Shown one piece after another: positions 46,935 through 56,806 of a stretch of 64,000 bases of DNA. The DNA is from Zygnema cylindricum (taxonomy: Eukaryota; Streptophyta; Zygnematophyceae; Zygnematales; Zygnemataceae): contig JBBHKE010000992.1 of the NCBI GenBank assembly GCA_037447655.1, positions 112,090-176,089 of the forward strand, read 5' to 3'. Made by a program: the position numbers and the translations under genes. The notes below the pieces were generated by a model that worked only from the letters and a program-made list of their open reading frames with translations, had not been told where the DNA came from and searched no databases. Within the stretch, counting starts at the first letter, position 1. Every line of letters begins with the position of its first letter.

Positions 46935-48261
46935 AGATAACGGATTAGTAGGGGGTATATAGGCTCAATAAATAAAACGAGAAATATGACGGACAGGGAG
47001 AGACGGAACAGTGAGAAGAAGGGAATGAGAGAGAAGATTAGAGAAAGGGTATGGGACAAATGAGTGAGAGAGAGGGGAGAACAGAGTGAGGGAGAAAGGT
47101 AAGCAAATGAAGTGGGAAAGAATGTGAGAGATAGACAATGCGAAATTGAAGAGGTAAACGGGATAAAAAGAGATAGAGAATGAAAAAAGAGGAAGAATAA
47201 TAAGGTAGAGGGTGCGAAAAATATGAAAAAACATGGTGAAATGCGCACTTACCCAAAAACCGTTCATAAACCCTATAATTTATAGCGACGGTAATGGCGC
47301 GATTCCTCTTGTTGTTTCGGCAAATTGTTGTGTACCCTAATACTGCTGTAAACCTTAAAAAGAGGTATGGAGTCGATGGATGTTGCGAGACTCAGCGAGG
47401 CGGCGGGGAGACGATCCGTATCTTACCGAAAAAATGGCGACGTCATGTGAAAATGGCTCTGCGAGATTATGAATTCACCCACCAGAGGACGAAGATGTGG
47501 TTGGGATTAGTCAGAACACAAAATCTATTTTTTGTGTTCTCCCCGCATTTGCCGTTGGTTTGATATCAATTGCCGTTTTCTAGGCGTCGCTTTTCTTCAA
47601 TCCTAAATTTTGTAACTTTACTCTAATATTTTTACAATGTGACAGTAATTTGTTGTCGTTTTGTGAAACATTATCATTTTAGGGTCAAACTTAACTCTAA
47701 TAAGCGTCTCTTTGGTTTAAAGGTCCGGTATTACCGTTATGTTTCTTTTTGACCCTGTAATAGTGTAAATATATACTCTATTAATTTCACAATATCTCAA
47801 ATAGAGTTAAAACGGCAACGTATTAGACTTAACCGTAACGCGACCATGGACATGTGTAAGTACGCAACATTACGCTTACGTAACATAGACAGGTTTTACC
47901 ATGTGCACGTGTTATCGGTTCATACTATAACACACAAAAACGAACGTCTGAATGTATGCGAACGTTTATTTTGCAAACTCGACTCCACAATTATTGTAAG
48001 CGCAGCTATGTATGCGGCCGACATAAGATAACTACAATTTCTGTACGGATTTCGGTAAAAAAGTACACCGTTGTACGAACAAACTACTTCCGTACACCAC
48101 ACTATTCATGAATCCAGTACGGTAATACCAATGACGCTAATTTACAAATACCGTATTTAATGTCAAAGATAAATCAGATTCAATCACTGTATTTCGTGTA
48201 TCAATGTCAAAATTTCGGGGTGCCGATATAGCGTACAGTACGCTAATAACGATTCACGGTG
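46935..48261. other. Right arm of the transposon, part 2
   Basis: GA-rich tract at 46980-47210, then non-coding DNA. The terminal 270 bp (about 47990-48261) are shared with the derivative at 49487-50466. Confidence 0.5.
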
Positions 48262-48268
48262 TACAGTA

Positions 48269-48757
48269 CACCGTGAATCGCTATTAGCGTACATGACGCT
48301 AATTGGGGTACCCCTTTTTTTGGGGCAAATTCTCAAATAGAATAAAGTACGCTAAATGTTTTTGCACGTTATTTGAGGTACCCCGCTCAATGCGGTTCAT
48401 AACTGTAATTTAGTGTCCTTTTAAATAGTGTGGTGTACGGACTGTCAGATATGTACTATTCCGTACATTTTTAAATTTAAAAGTACAGAAAATATAATAA
48501 TATATAATTGCGTAAATATTTTCCGGCATACGCAGATGTCAAAAAAACGCGACGGCGTACGATTTGAACAATTTCGTACATATACATGTTTTAGTGTGGA
48601 CATATTACGTGCCGAATTTTTTTACAAAGCAGTTTACAAATTAGAGTACATGATAAATTAGTATCATGGTGTACCCGAAAAAACACAATTTACCGTAAAG
48701 TACGCTAACTGTTTCATTACGCTATATTTTTTATTACGCTAATAGCGATTCACGGTG
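48269..48757. mobile_element. TACACCG-family non-autonomous element (489 bp)
   Basis: Perfect inverted ends CACCGTGAATCGCTATTAGC and GCTAATAGCGATTCACGGTG, flanked by TA on both sides. It begins three bases after the TA that closes the large transposon. The interior has GTAC-rich sequence and no reading frame of interest. Confidence 0.88.
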
Positions 48758-48759
48758 TA

Positions 48760-48836
48760 GTCTCTATGTAACTGGACCAATGAGAAGCTCAGCTGGAGGG
48801 AAGGGACCGTCTACCCAAGGGACGACGACTGCACGC
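48760..48836. repeat. Spacer repeat between adjacent elements, copy 1
   Basis: 'gtctctatgtaactggacc..agaagctcagc..gaagggaccgtcta.ccaag.gacgacgact' recurs at 49398-49484 between the next two elements. Its start is again present at 50469-50485. Confidence 0.85.
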
Positions 48837-48838
48837 TA

Positions 48839-49376
48839 CACCGCCAATCGTTATTAGCGTGTAAGTTTTTTTAGCATATAAAAATATTTACCGTGGTGTA
48901 CGTTATTTAAGATTTGAAAAATTTGGAAAAAATCATACATTCTACTTGTTTGGTTATGGTAATTTGGATCTTTGAAAAAACAAATGTCGGTCGCAAACAT
49001 GCTTACACTAATATAGGTCTCTGTACAAAATCTGACAAATCGTACATAAATCGTACATTCACACGGTCGAAACGCGGCTGTCGGACGAATATGTGCGAGT
49101 GGGATTTTTTACGACCTGGTTTTTTTTCCTTTTTAGAACGCACATTCTCATGCGTCCGCGGTTACTAAAACTAATTTAGTGTACTTTTTAACTAAAAAAG
49201 GTACATTTATGTACGGTCTGACATTGACCGTACACCACTCTATTTAAGAGACAACACACTGAAAAAAACCCTAAATAGAATGAAGAAAAAAATAGAATGA
49301 ACTACACAAATGGAGAATAAAAAAAAAAAAAGCGGGACGGAATTAGCGTACACAACGCTAATAACAATTGGCGGTG
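48839..49376. mobile_element. TACACCG-family non-autonomous element (538 bp)
   Basis: Inverted ends CACCGCCAATCGTTATTAGC and GCTAATAACAATTGGCGGTG, TA flanks at 48837-48838 and 49377-49378. Non-coding. Confidence 0.85.
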
Positions 49377-49397
49377 TACAGTACAGTACTTCACAAT

Positions 49398-49484
49398 AGT
49401 CTCTATGTAACTGAACAGTAAGAAGCTCAGCCGGAGGCGTTGCGGTAGAAGGGACCGTCTATCCAAGAGACGACGACTGTACGC
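49398..49484. repeat. Spacer repeat between adjacent elements, copy 2
   Basis: Homologous to 48760-48836, with an extra 'ggcgttgcggta' insertion. The insertion resembles 'ggcggcgttgttgta' after the third element (50487-50501). Confidence 0.85.
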
Positions 49485-49486
49485 TA

Positions 49487-50466
49487 CACCGTGAATCGTT
49501 ATTAGACTATAGAAATTATTAGTATCAATAATAAATTAGTGTCATTGATGTTAATTTGTGTATCAATACCATCGTCAATAAAATGTTTAATTGCAATTTA
49601 TCCTTAATGCTGATTTAGGTGTACAGGATCCGCCGTCATGACATACACGTTAAAATAGGTAGAAGTAGTGTTGGGTATCGGGTAAATTCATATCGCGATA
49701 ATTTCGATATGCGATATATCGAATATCGATCGAACAGATTCCTCGATATATCGTACCGGGACCAACATAAATTATCGCGATATATATCGCAAAAAATGGG
49801 TATCCGTACATTCATAGTACGGAAAATCGTACAGGAGACCGTACGGAAAATAGTACGAAAAATCGTACGGATATGGGGGTTTTGAAAAAAAGAAAAATAA
49901 TGAAAATTTTCTCTTTTTTTGTGGTTCGATATATCGGCGATATATTGCCGATATATCGTGATGATTTGGTTTTCGATATATAGAAGCGATATATCGATTA
50001 TCTGGTACTTGAAATTCGATATATATCGAATATCGGCAAAAGGTCCTCGATACCCAACACTAGGTAGAAGTACAAAATCTGACAATCCGTACCACGTCTC
50101 GTCCTTCAATTGTAACGAATCAACAATTATAATTTAGGTTTGCGGATGAACAATCATTACACCGTTCACACTTATACACTAAAATAGGTACGATTTTATT
50201 CTAAGCGCACTTCTGTATGTAACCGACATAAGTAAACAACAATTTCCGTATATTTTTCGGTGGTGAAGTACAATGATGTACAAACAACCACCCTCCGTAC
50301 ACCACACTATTCAATATATATGTACGGTGACAATATTGACGCTAATTCACAAGAACCGTAATTAACGTCACGGATAAATTAGAATCTGTCACTGTATTTC
50401 GGGTATCAATGTCAAATTTTTGAGGCGTCGTTATAAAGTACATAAGTCTAATAACGATTCGCGGTG
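49487..50466. mobile_element. Deletion derivative of the 11.6-kb transposon, with a nested hAT element
   Basis: Ends CACCGTGAATCGTTATTAG and CTAATAACGATTCGCGGTG, TA flanks at 49485-49486 and 50467-50468. Excluding the nested element (49666-50070), the left side matches 36680-37000 and the right side matches about 47990-48261. It is a classic internal-deletion derivative that shares both ends with the coding element. Confidence 0.9.
49666..50062. mobile_element. hAT-type MITE nested in the deletion derivative
   Basis: 397 bp with inverted ends TAGTGTTGGGTATCG and CGATACCCAACACTA, flanked by a perfect 8-bp target duplication GGTAGAAG (49658-49665 and 50063-50070). The 8-bp duplication and TAGTGTTGGG-type ends are hAT features. 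The interior is full of CGATATATCG palindromes. Confidence 0.92.
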
Positions 50467-50617
50467 TAGTCTCTATGCCACTGGACGGCGGCGTTGTTGT
50501 AGCCGTACAATAGCCGTACGATAAAGTTATTCAACTGCTAACGGTCCATACTAATCATCATTACAAACGCGTACTGAGCAGTACACGTCACTGTTTGATT
50601 TTACAGTACGCAACTGT

Positions 50618-51572
50618 AAGGGCACTTTCCCATGTAACCGAAACTTTAGTCTTGTAACTTTGTTTTTAGCGAAGATTCTCCGTACTACTTTTCGAGCATT
50701 CGTATGTAAAAAAATCAAATCGTTACTTTAGATCGTGACGGATGTAGACGTGGGTGAAATTTGTGTCAGTTTGTAGACGACTACAAAACTCGCGACAATT
50801 GTTGACGTTTACAAAATAACGACGTTTGTAGACGTCTATGTACTTGTGACATTGAAGATGTTTAGGGTTTGTGACATATTGACGTCACGCTCACTTATGA
50901 TAGCGTCGACGTCACTGGATCTAAAACATTCCGCCATGGTTTTCCGATTTTGTTTTATCGTCCGTTCTCATTGTACTTGCCATCAAAATAAACTAAAAGA
51001 CAACCAAAATAAATATTTTTCAGAGATCTTTCATTTGATACCTTTCTTGTTTTTTTTCATTGCAAGAACTGTGAGATATACGCGTTAGTGGGAGAGGGAG
51101 AGAGAGAGAGGCGCTTTCACGGACTTCGCTTTTGCGAAATGGCGTCCGTTGGTCGAGACCCCTCCACTGCCTCTGTACGGAAAAAGGGGCACGGAAAAAA
51201 GTACATACATGCTGTAAACATGCAGTGGATTTTGTTTTTGAGGAAAATTTTGTCAAAAACCTCCGACGCGTGCGAAATCATATGCATATCCGCCCACGTC
51301 GTGGAACTTTATTTAAAATCACCTCGCGAGGTGATTTTATTAAAGTTTGAAGATGATCTGGAAGGACGCGCAGGTGGGTCGAAACTCGCTAAGCGATAAA
51401 CTACATCGCGATAGACGACAAACTGCGGTACAGCTAAAGTTTAAATGGAACGCAACTTGCACGGTGGTAATTTGAATTTTTTGGTACGGCTGCAGATTTT
51501 TTCCTTTTTTTCCAAGTTATAAAGGAAAACGACAGAAAATAACTGTAACTTTAGCACATGGGAAATCGCCCT
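50618..51572. mobile_element. Non-autonomous DNA element F2, copy 2
   Basis: Collinear with 12566-13542 over its length. Ends AAGGGCACTTTCCCATGT and ACATGGGAAATCGCCCT are inverted repeats of about 16 bp. The interior has the GAGAGAGAGAGGCGCTTTCACG block and the mirrored 'aaaatcacctcgcgaggtgatttta'. No credible protein. Confidence 0.8.
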
Positions 51573-51690
51573 AAGAGTTAAAGTGTTAACATCCCTAAAA
51601 ATAATGGTACGTAATTTATGACTTTTGGTGAAAGAAACCCGCCAACTCGCACTACTGTAGAGTTGCTGCAAAGTGTTGAGGCGTCCTGTA

Positions 51691-51900
51691 CACCGTGTAC
51701 CGCTATTAGGGTTAATAATTTTTTCGCCACTTAAAAACATATTTTCTCCGTACAAACTTGTTGGATTGTGGATCTGACGGTTGCGATTGAAAGATAAGAT
51801 TCTCAGCTTCCGATTGGCGGTCTCAAATTGATAATAAGACAAGTGTGTGCGGTGAAAAGTTGTTTTAAGTAGCGAAAAAATTATTAACCCTATCACGGTG
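51691..51900. mobile_element. TACACCG-family MITE (210 bp)
   Basis: Ends CACCGTGTACCGCTATTAGG and the imperfect partner CCCTATCACGGTG, TA on both sides. The interior matches the MITE upstream of Hip ('tttttcgccactta', 'ttctccgtacaaa', 'gttttaag'). Confidence 0.8.
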
Positions 51901-51922
51901 TAGTAAATAAAGTAATAAACTA

Positions 51923-52538
51923 CACCGCGAATCGTAATTAGAGTAAATTACTCTAATTTGGTCGCTCGAAATTTCGACACTATGACATCAAATAGAGTAA
52001 ATGATTCTAATTTTTTCATTATTCTAATTTAGGTAAGTTTAATTAGCGTAACATAATTGTAATATAGGTTATTTTTAAATAGTGTGGAATACGGATGAAG
52101 TTCGACCGTGCAAAACTGTACTTTTTAAAGTAAAAAAGTACAAATAATGATTTAATACAATCGCGCTCGCACGTGAAATCGGACTAAGCGAAAAATCAAT
52201 CACATCGAAAAAAAGCCGTTCGCATAACTCTCGTCCGTCGACAGCATCGTCGTCAGTGTGAACATTAACTGACATTCAGCGCGACAAATAATAAAAGCGT
52301 CATAATGACGTCAAAACTATACGGACTGACAGATTCTGTACATCTACGTAATTTAGTGTTCATAATTTCAGCGCGGAAATTTATTGCCGACATAACCCAA
52401 TATAGAGTACTTAAATAAATTAGAGTAAACTTCGACTGTGAAAAAGTTCTATCACATAAATTAGAGTTCATTACTCTAATTGTTTTTTTTTGTTTTTTTA
52501 CTCTAATTTTTTCATTACTCTAATTACGATTCGCGGTG
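51923..52538. mobile_element. TACACCG-family element (616 bp)
   Basis: Perfect inverted ends CACCGCGAATCGTAATTAGA and TCTAATTACGATTCGCGGTG, TA flanks at 51921-51922 and 52539-52540. Contains several 'ttactctaatt' subterminal repeats. Confidence 0.88.
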
Positions 52539-52600
52539 TAATGAAGTGTACGAAGTGTAGACGAACTCTATTGCAAAGTCGAGCTTTTTTTCGTACACTT

Positions 52601-52799
52601 CACCGTCGATCGTATTTAGCGTGTTGAACACTAATTCGGCGCCCCTAAATTTTGACCCTTGAACCTTAAATAGAATAAATGACACTATTTAAGGACGTGG
52701 ACCATAATTTGCCACGTCTCCTGACACTGAATTAGAATTAATGACGCTAATTTTTTCTTTACTCTAATAATTTCTACACGCTAAATACGATCGACGGTG
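52601..52799. mobile_element. TACACCG-family MITE (199 bp)
   Basis: Perfect inverted ends CACCGTCGATCGTATTTAGC and GCTAAATACGATCGACGGTG, identical to those of the MITE upstream of Hip. The left flank is TT and the right flank TA, so one target base has mutated. Confidence 0.85.
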
Positions 52800-52833
52800 T
52801 ACAGTATAGTACAGTACAGTACAGTACAGTAAT

Positions 52834-53115
52834 TTGCTCGAACTATTTTTTGAAGTACGATGTCAAAAACAATTGCTACCGTACTTAAGCAAAAAAGGAC
52901 GAAACCCTAATATTACCGGATCTTTTCGCCATCCTTTCACGAATGAGCTTGAGCTATTGCGCAAACCGAATCCGCGCCGACTTTCTCCGATTAGCGTTGA
53001 CTATGTCCAAAACTGTCTTTCCAAGCATGACATCGTGAATGTTACGAAATACGGAACTGTGGACTTTTCACATATATACCTTCTGCGCAATCGTATGTCT
53101 GTTCTATGTAAATAA
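52834..53115 (+). CDS. Unrecognised 93-codon open frame
   Basis: The composition is ordinary and the frame contains NITGSFRHPFTNELELLRKP and PISVDYVQNCLSKHDIVN. It starts right after a MITE and a (GTACA)n run. I recognise no family and no splice partner, so it may be a fragment of an element protein or chance. Confidence 0.2.
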   Translation: MLELFFEVRCQKQLLPYLSKKGRNPNITGSFRHPFTNELELLRKPNPRRLSPISVDYVQNCLSKHDIVNVTKYGTVDFSHIYLLRNRMSVLCK

Positions 53116-53205
53116 CGGAGGACGACGAAATTGGCACAAAAATCTGCCCTGCATGTAGGATCCTTTGTACCACAAATGAATCAAATAAATACTTAGCATA
53201 CACAG

Positions 53206-53236
53206 TATATAAAATGTTTTATCCGGAAACGGGCAT
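53206..53236 (+). promoter_or_regulatory. TATA-like upstream element of the tRNA-Pro gene
   Basis: 'cagtatataaaatg' lies about 25 bases before the mature tRNA 5' end, a position where plant tRNA genes often carry TATA-like sequence. Its function is inferred. Confidence 0.4.
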
Positions 53237-53308
53237 GGGTGTTTGGTCTAGTGGTATGATTCTCGCTTAGGGTGCGAGAGGTCCCGAGTTCAATTCTCGG
53301 AACACCCC
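53237..53308 (+). tRNA. tRNA-Pro (anticodon AGG)
   Basis: A 72-nt cloverleaf: acceptor GGGTGTT pairs with AACACCC and the discriminator is C. The anticodon stem is CTCGC/GCGAG with loop TTAGGGT (anticodon AGG). The T stem is CCGAG/CTCGG with loop TTCAATT. D-arm GGTCTAGTGG and T-arm GGTCCCGAGTTCAATTC give A and B boxes. No intron. It decodes CCU/CCC proline codons. No TTTT terminator lies within the first 25 bases downstream. Confidence 0.95.
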
Positions 53309-53665
53309 TCTCCCGAGAAGATGATCGGAGTGTCCCTTTCAAAAGACCCACGGCAATTTTTGGAGCAACCACAGCAACCACATGCTCTCCCGAGATGACT
53401 TTGGAAAATTCGGATGTAACAAAAGAAAGGCTCGTAACAATTTGTGAACTGCAAGTTGCTTTTTAATTCCATTAATAAACAAACTTTCATGTATTTGATT
53501 GAATTTACCATTTTAAAAAGCTCTAATTTAAAATGAAAAAAAAAAATAGAACTCGTTGTAATATAGTGAAAAAAGTATATGTAAACAAGATAAATCTTGA
53601 AAAGAGTTTTTAGGAGATTTTCAATATGAGTTAAAATAAGCAAATTTGAACTTGTATCCACCTTT

Positions 53666-53737
53666 GGGTGTTTGGTCTAGTGGTATGATTATCGCTTAGG
53701 GTGCGAGAGGTCCCGAGTTCAACTCACGGAACACCCC
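53666..53737 (+). tRNA. tRNA-Pro (AGG), second copy, probably decayed
   Basis: Same length and anticodon as the gene at 53237, 429 bp downstream, but with base changes that break pairing. The first anticodon-stem pair is A-G (ATCGC against GCGAG), and the T stem is CCGAG against CACGG with one mismatch. The acceptor stem is intact. The similarity continues about 10 bases past the 3' end (ctctcccgag). It is likely a duplicated copy on the way to a pseudogene. Confidence 0.75.
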
Positions 53738-53739
53738 CT

Positions 53740-55560
53740 CTCCCGAGTTTGTCAGATAACCCCCATAAATACAACCAGTCTACCATTTTAGAAAATCTTT
53801 CAGCTATAGGAATTTTATGTACTTGTTCGCGTTTTACACGTTTAAAAACTGTAAATTGCAACAAATATAAAACAAATTTGTACATATAACATATATCTGG
53901 CTCCAACCAGAAAATATAAAAGTGTGAAAAAAAAATTAACTTGCCAATTTTTGGCCTTCAATTGCACCATACGAAATCCCAAACAAGAAAAAAAAACTTA
54001 GGTAAGTCCAAAATAATGATTTTGTTTCCTATTTTATAAGAACATGATGTATTCTCTACAATACATTATTATAACTGGAACATATGTGATTGGCATTCCA
54101 AATAGTTACAACGACAGTGACAACATTAATAAAGCTTAAACTCTAATGGCTCCATGCTTTAAAGCGAAGGTTAAGCCCTCAAAATTCGATGTTGGCCCGC
54201 CAAAACGGCAATGCACTAAGGTTTTTTATGATTTTGGGGTTATTTAAAGTTTTAGTAAGTTCTTTTGGGATTTAATGCGAGATCTTTGAAAATTATAATA
54301 GTTTTGGTTGATAGTTATGTCAATGCGGGTACTTAATGAGGTTTCATAATAATTAAACCCGCATCGCGGTTTTTAGAAGTACAATATAGTTTACAAAACA
54401 ATTACCAATGTTTTATCCCGTGATAAGGTTGTACTTTAACATGAACCACGGTTTCCGTTCATAGGGGCTATTTTTTGTTCTTCAACTCTTGTTTTACATT
54501 TACGCTTGCACCTTTTGTTAATGCATTTTTGTTTTCTATTTTTTATTTTTTGTTTCTTGTTTGTTTAGTGATGATTGTTTATCGCTATTTTTTTTGTGTT
54601 CAGTTGTTCAATTGATTTAAACTGATGACATTTTTGTCACTATTATTACTATCATTATTACTATTTTCATGGTTTTTCTTATTACAATTGTTTCCTATAA
54701 GCAGTTTGCACAATTAAATGAACTTTTTATTTATTTGTTGTGTTTAGCATGATAACATAACTAAACATTAATGTTTGTTTTTTCCATTGTGACTTGAAGC
54801 CATGCCTACTATTTTTTAACCAGCAAGATATTTAAACATTATACAAGCTATTTGCAACACCCAAAAAACAACAATGTGAAAAACCCTTATAAAACTATTG
54901 GTATAATTTTTTTATTCATACGACAACTCGAGGGATTTGTACATTGCATAACCCTATGAGTCAAATTTGTGTTTAAATTGCATTCAAAACGTACCACAAC
55001 CATTCGTATAAAAAATTGTGCAAATGCCCAAAAACTTGGGAAGTATTATAAAAATATACAATAACTCAAAAAGTATACAAAATGTACAAAATTTTAAAAA
55101 ATATACGAAAGTCTACATTGCCGAGCACAAGGCGTCCCTTTTTTTGTCGGTTAGTGACCTTTTTCAATATTTGAGATTGGTCGCTTCGCGAGCAATCGGC
55201 GTGACACATCGTGACGCCGCCGCTACCGCCGCACTCGTGACGTGACCTTATGACAACCGTGACACTCGATGACGCCGGCATCGTCGCAATTGCCGTTAGC
55301 GTGACGTATGAAGCTATGCGATTCTTTCGTCTCGCGTTAATTCGATAGTCCGTTTGTGATTGGCTGCTTCGCAAGAAGCCAGCGTGACTACCGTGACCCG
55401 CGGTGCCTTTTTTCGGGCACTCAAACATTTTTAGCTTTGATTTCTACCGTTGGATTTTTCTTGAAAAGGAGCCATGTGTGACGATTGAGAATGAAAAAAA
55501 ACTTTGCGATCAAGAATAGTTTTTTTGTGTCGCATCCATGTTGGTTATGTTGTTGGGCCG
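53740..55560. other. Intergenic stretch with a TGACG-rich patch
   Basis: 53740-55150 is AT-rich with nothing recognised. 55165-55430 is markedly GC-richer and holds many GTGAC/TGACG motifs (cgtgacgccgcc, ctcgtgacgtgacc, gatgacgccgg, gcgtgacgtatg). It is bracketed by similar 'gattggtcgcttcgcgag' and 'gattggctgcttcgcaag'. I cannot assign it to a gene. Confidence 0.4.
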
Positions 55561-55583
55561 TACGTGGCACGTGTAGTGTACTA

Positions 55584-55789
55584 CACCGCTAATCTTTATT
55601 TTGAAGTTTTTTTCGCCACTTAAAAGATGATTTCTACGTGTACACTTGTCGGATTGCCAATAGGAGACCATCAATAGGAAGGTGAGAATATTGCCTTCCA
55701 ATAGCAACCATCGGATTGACAATCCGGCAAGTGTGCACGAAGAAAATATGTTTTAAGTGGCGAAGAAACACGAATAACGATTTGCGGTG
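55584..55789. mobile_element. TACACCG-family MITE, first of a back-to-back pair
   Basis: Left CACCGCTAATCTTTATTTTG and right CGAATAACGATTTGCGGTG are imperfect inverted ends, with TA at 55582-55583 and 55790-55791. Interior of the 'tttcgccactta .. ttctacgtgtacacttgtcgg' type. Confidence 0.78.
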
Positions 55790-55791
55790 TA

Positions 55792-55999
55792 CACCTTGTA
55801 TCGCTATTTGTGTTAATATTATTTTCGCGCCTAAAACATATTTGTTACCTGCACACATTTTTAATTGGAGACGATCGATTGGAAGGTGACAATCGTACCT
55901 TTCAATCGCAACCGTTAGATTAGAAATCTGACAAGTGTGCACAGGGAAAAGGTATTTCAAGTGGCGAAATAACATTTACACTAATAGCGATACACGGTG
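55792..55999. mobile_element. TACACCG-family MITE, second of a back-to-back pair
   Basis: Begins directly after the TA that ends the previous MITE. Ends CACCTTGTATCGCTATTTGTG and CACTAATAGCGATACACGGTG, closing TA at 56000-56001. The interior is homologous to its neighbour. Confidence 0.8.
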
Positions 56000-56001
56000 T
56001 A

Positions 56002-56806
56002 GTGTACGATAAATTGGAGGCATACAAGAAAACACACGAAATCCTAGAATCATAAGAAAGACGCAACATCTCGAGCTAGACCATAGTACCTCCGAGTAGT
56101 ATAGTTATTTTTTTTTTAAGTTTGAACACTTAGTATCTCCTTTCCTGTTCACATGCCCCCTAAAAATACCCTTAAAAACATTAAAAATTGTATTTTTTAA
56201 TGTTAATTTCGCCCTCTTCCTCTCATTGCTTCAAACTCTTAATATTCAACTCACCTCCAGAAAATTACAAAAATAAAAGAAAAGCCAACGACAACAACAA
56301 CAACGACAACAACAGCCGTCATTTAAAAAAAAACACTACATATCTTAAAAAAAAAATGTACATTCTTTATTCTCTTTCAAATTGTATCTAACAAGAACAT
56401 AAAAACATTATGTCAAAGAAAAAGAAAAAACTACAACACCTGATGATTTTTCCTATTCAGATTTACTAAAAAACCCCAAAATCCAATTTAAACTTCAGAT
56501 TTACTAAAAAACCCCAAAATCCAATTTAAACCCTCTAACCACTTTCCCCTAACAGTCTGAACATTTACAACCGAGCCAGGAGAAAAATCACATAGAAAAA
56601 CTCAAAAACTACATAAAAATACCAAAAAACTACATAGAAAACCCGAAAAACTACATAGAGAAACCCGAAAATCTACCTAGAAAAAACCGAGAAACTACAT
56701 AGAAAAACCCAAAAAATCCAAAAAACCCAAAAAACTACACAAAAACTACACAAAAACTACACAAAAAACTCCAAAAACTCTAAAAACTCCGAAAACTTTG
56801 AAAAAA
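56002..56806. other. VPS11 downstream flank with a short-unit minisatellite
   Basis: 56455-56540 has a direct duplication of 'agatttactaaaaaaccccaaaatccaattta'. 56580-56800 is a degenerate array of 'gaaaaac(c)c..aaaactacatag' and 'aaaaactacac' units of about 11-22 bp, running up to the VPS11 stop codon. It probably overlaps the 3' untranslated region. Confidence 0.6.

Larger units (their letters stand above)
36680..48261 (+). mobile_element. 11.6-kb pogo-like DNA transposon (TA target duplication)
   Basis: The left end CACCGTGAATCGTTATTAGC is at 36680 and its inverted partner GCTAATAACGATTCACGGTG ends at 48261. TA flanks both (36678-36679 and 48262-48263). The pairing of these two ends is supported by 49487-50466, a deletion derivative. 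It matches this element's left 320 bp and its last 270 bp (shared 'ccgtacaccacactattca', 'tttcg.gtatcaatgtcaaa'). Contents in order: transposase exon 1, the 117-bp array, the accessory ORF, transposase exons 2-4, a palindrome, a Ty3-type fragment, and about 2.2 kb of non-coding right arm. TA duplication and a DDE_1-type transposase place it in the pogo/Tc1-mariner group. It is decayed: exon 1 has a stop. Confidence 0.85.

Noticed and set aside
46931-47248. Phe/Leu/Ser-rich minus-strand frame suggesting a membrane protein.
   Set aside because: Read from a GA-rich tract on the plus strand; overlapping frames look equally hydrophobic.
53193-53381. Minus-strand open frame through the tRNA-Pro gene.
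   Set aside because: It is the antisense of a tRNA cloverleaf and flanks; no protein features.
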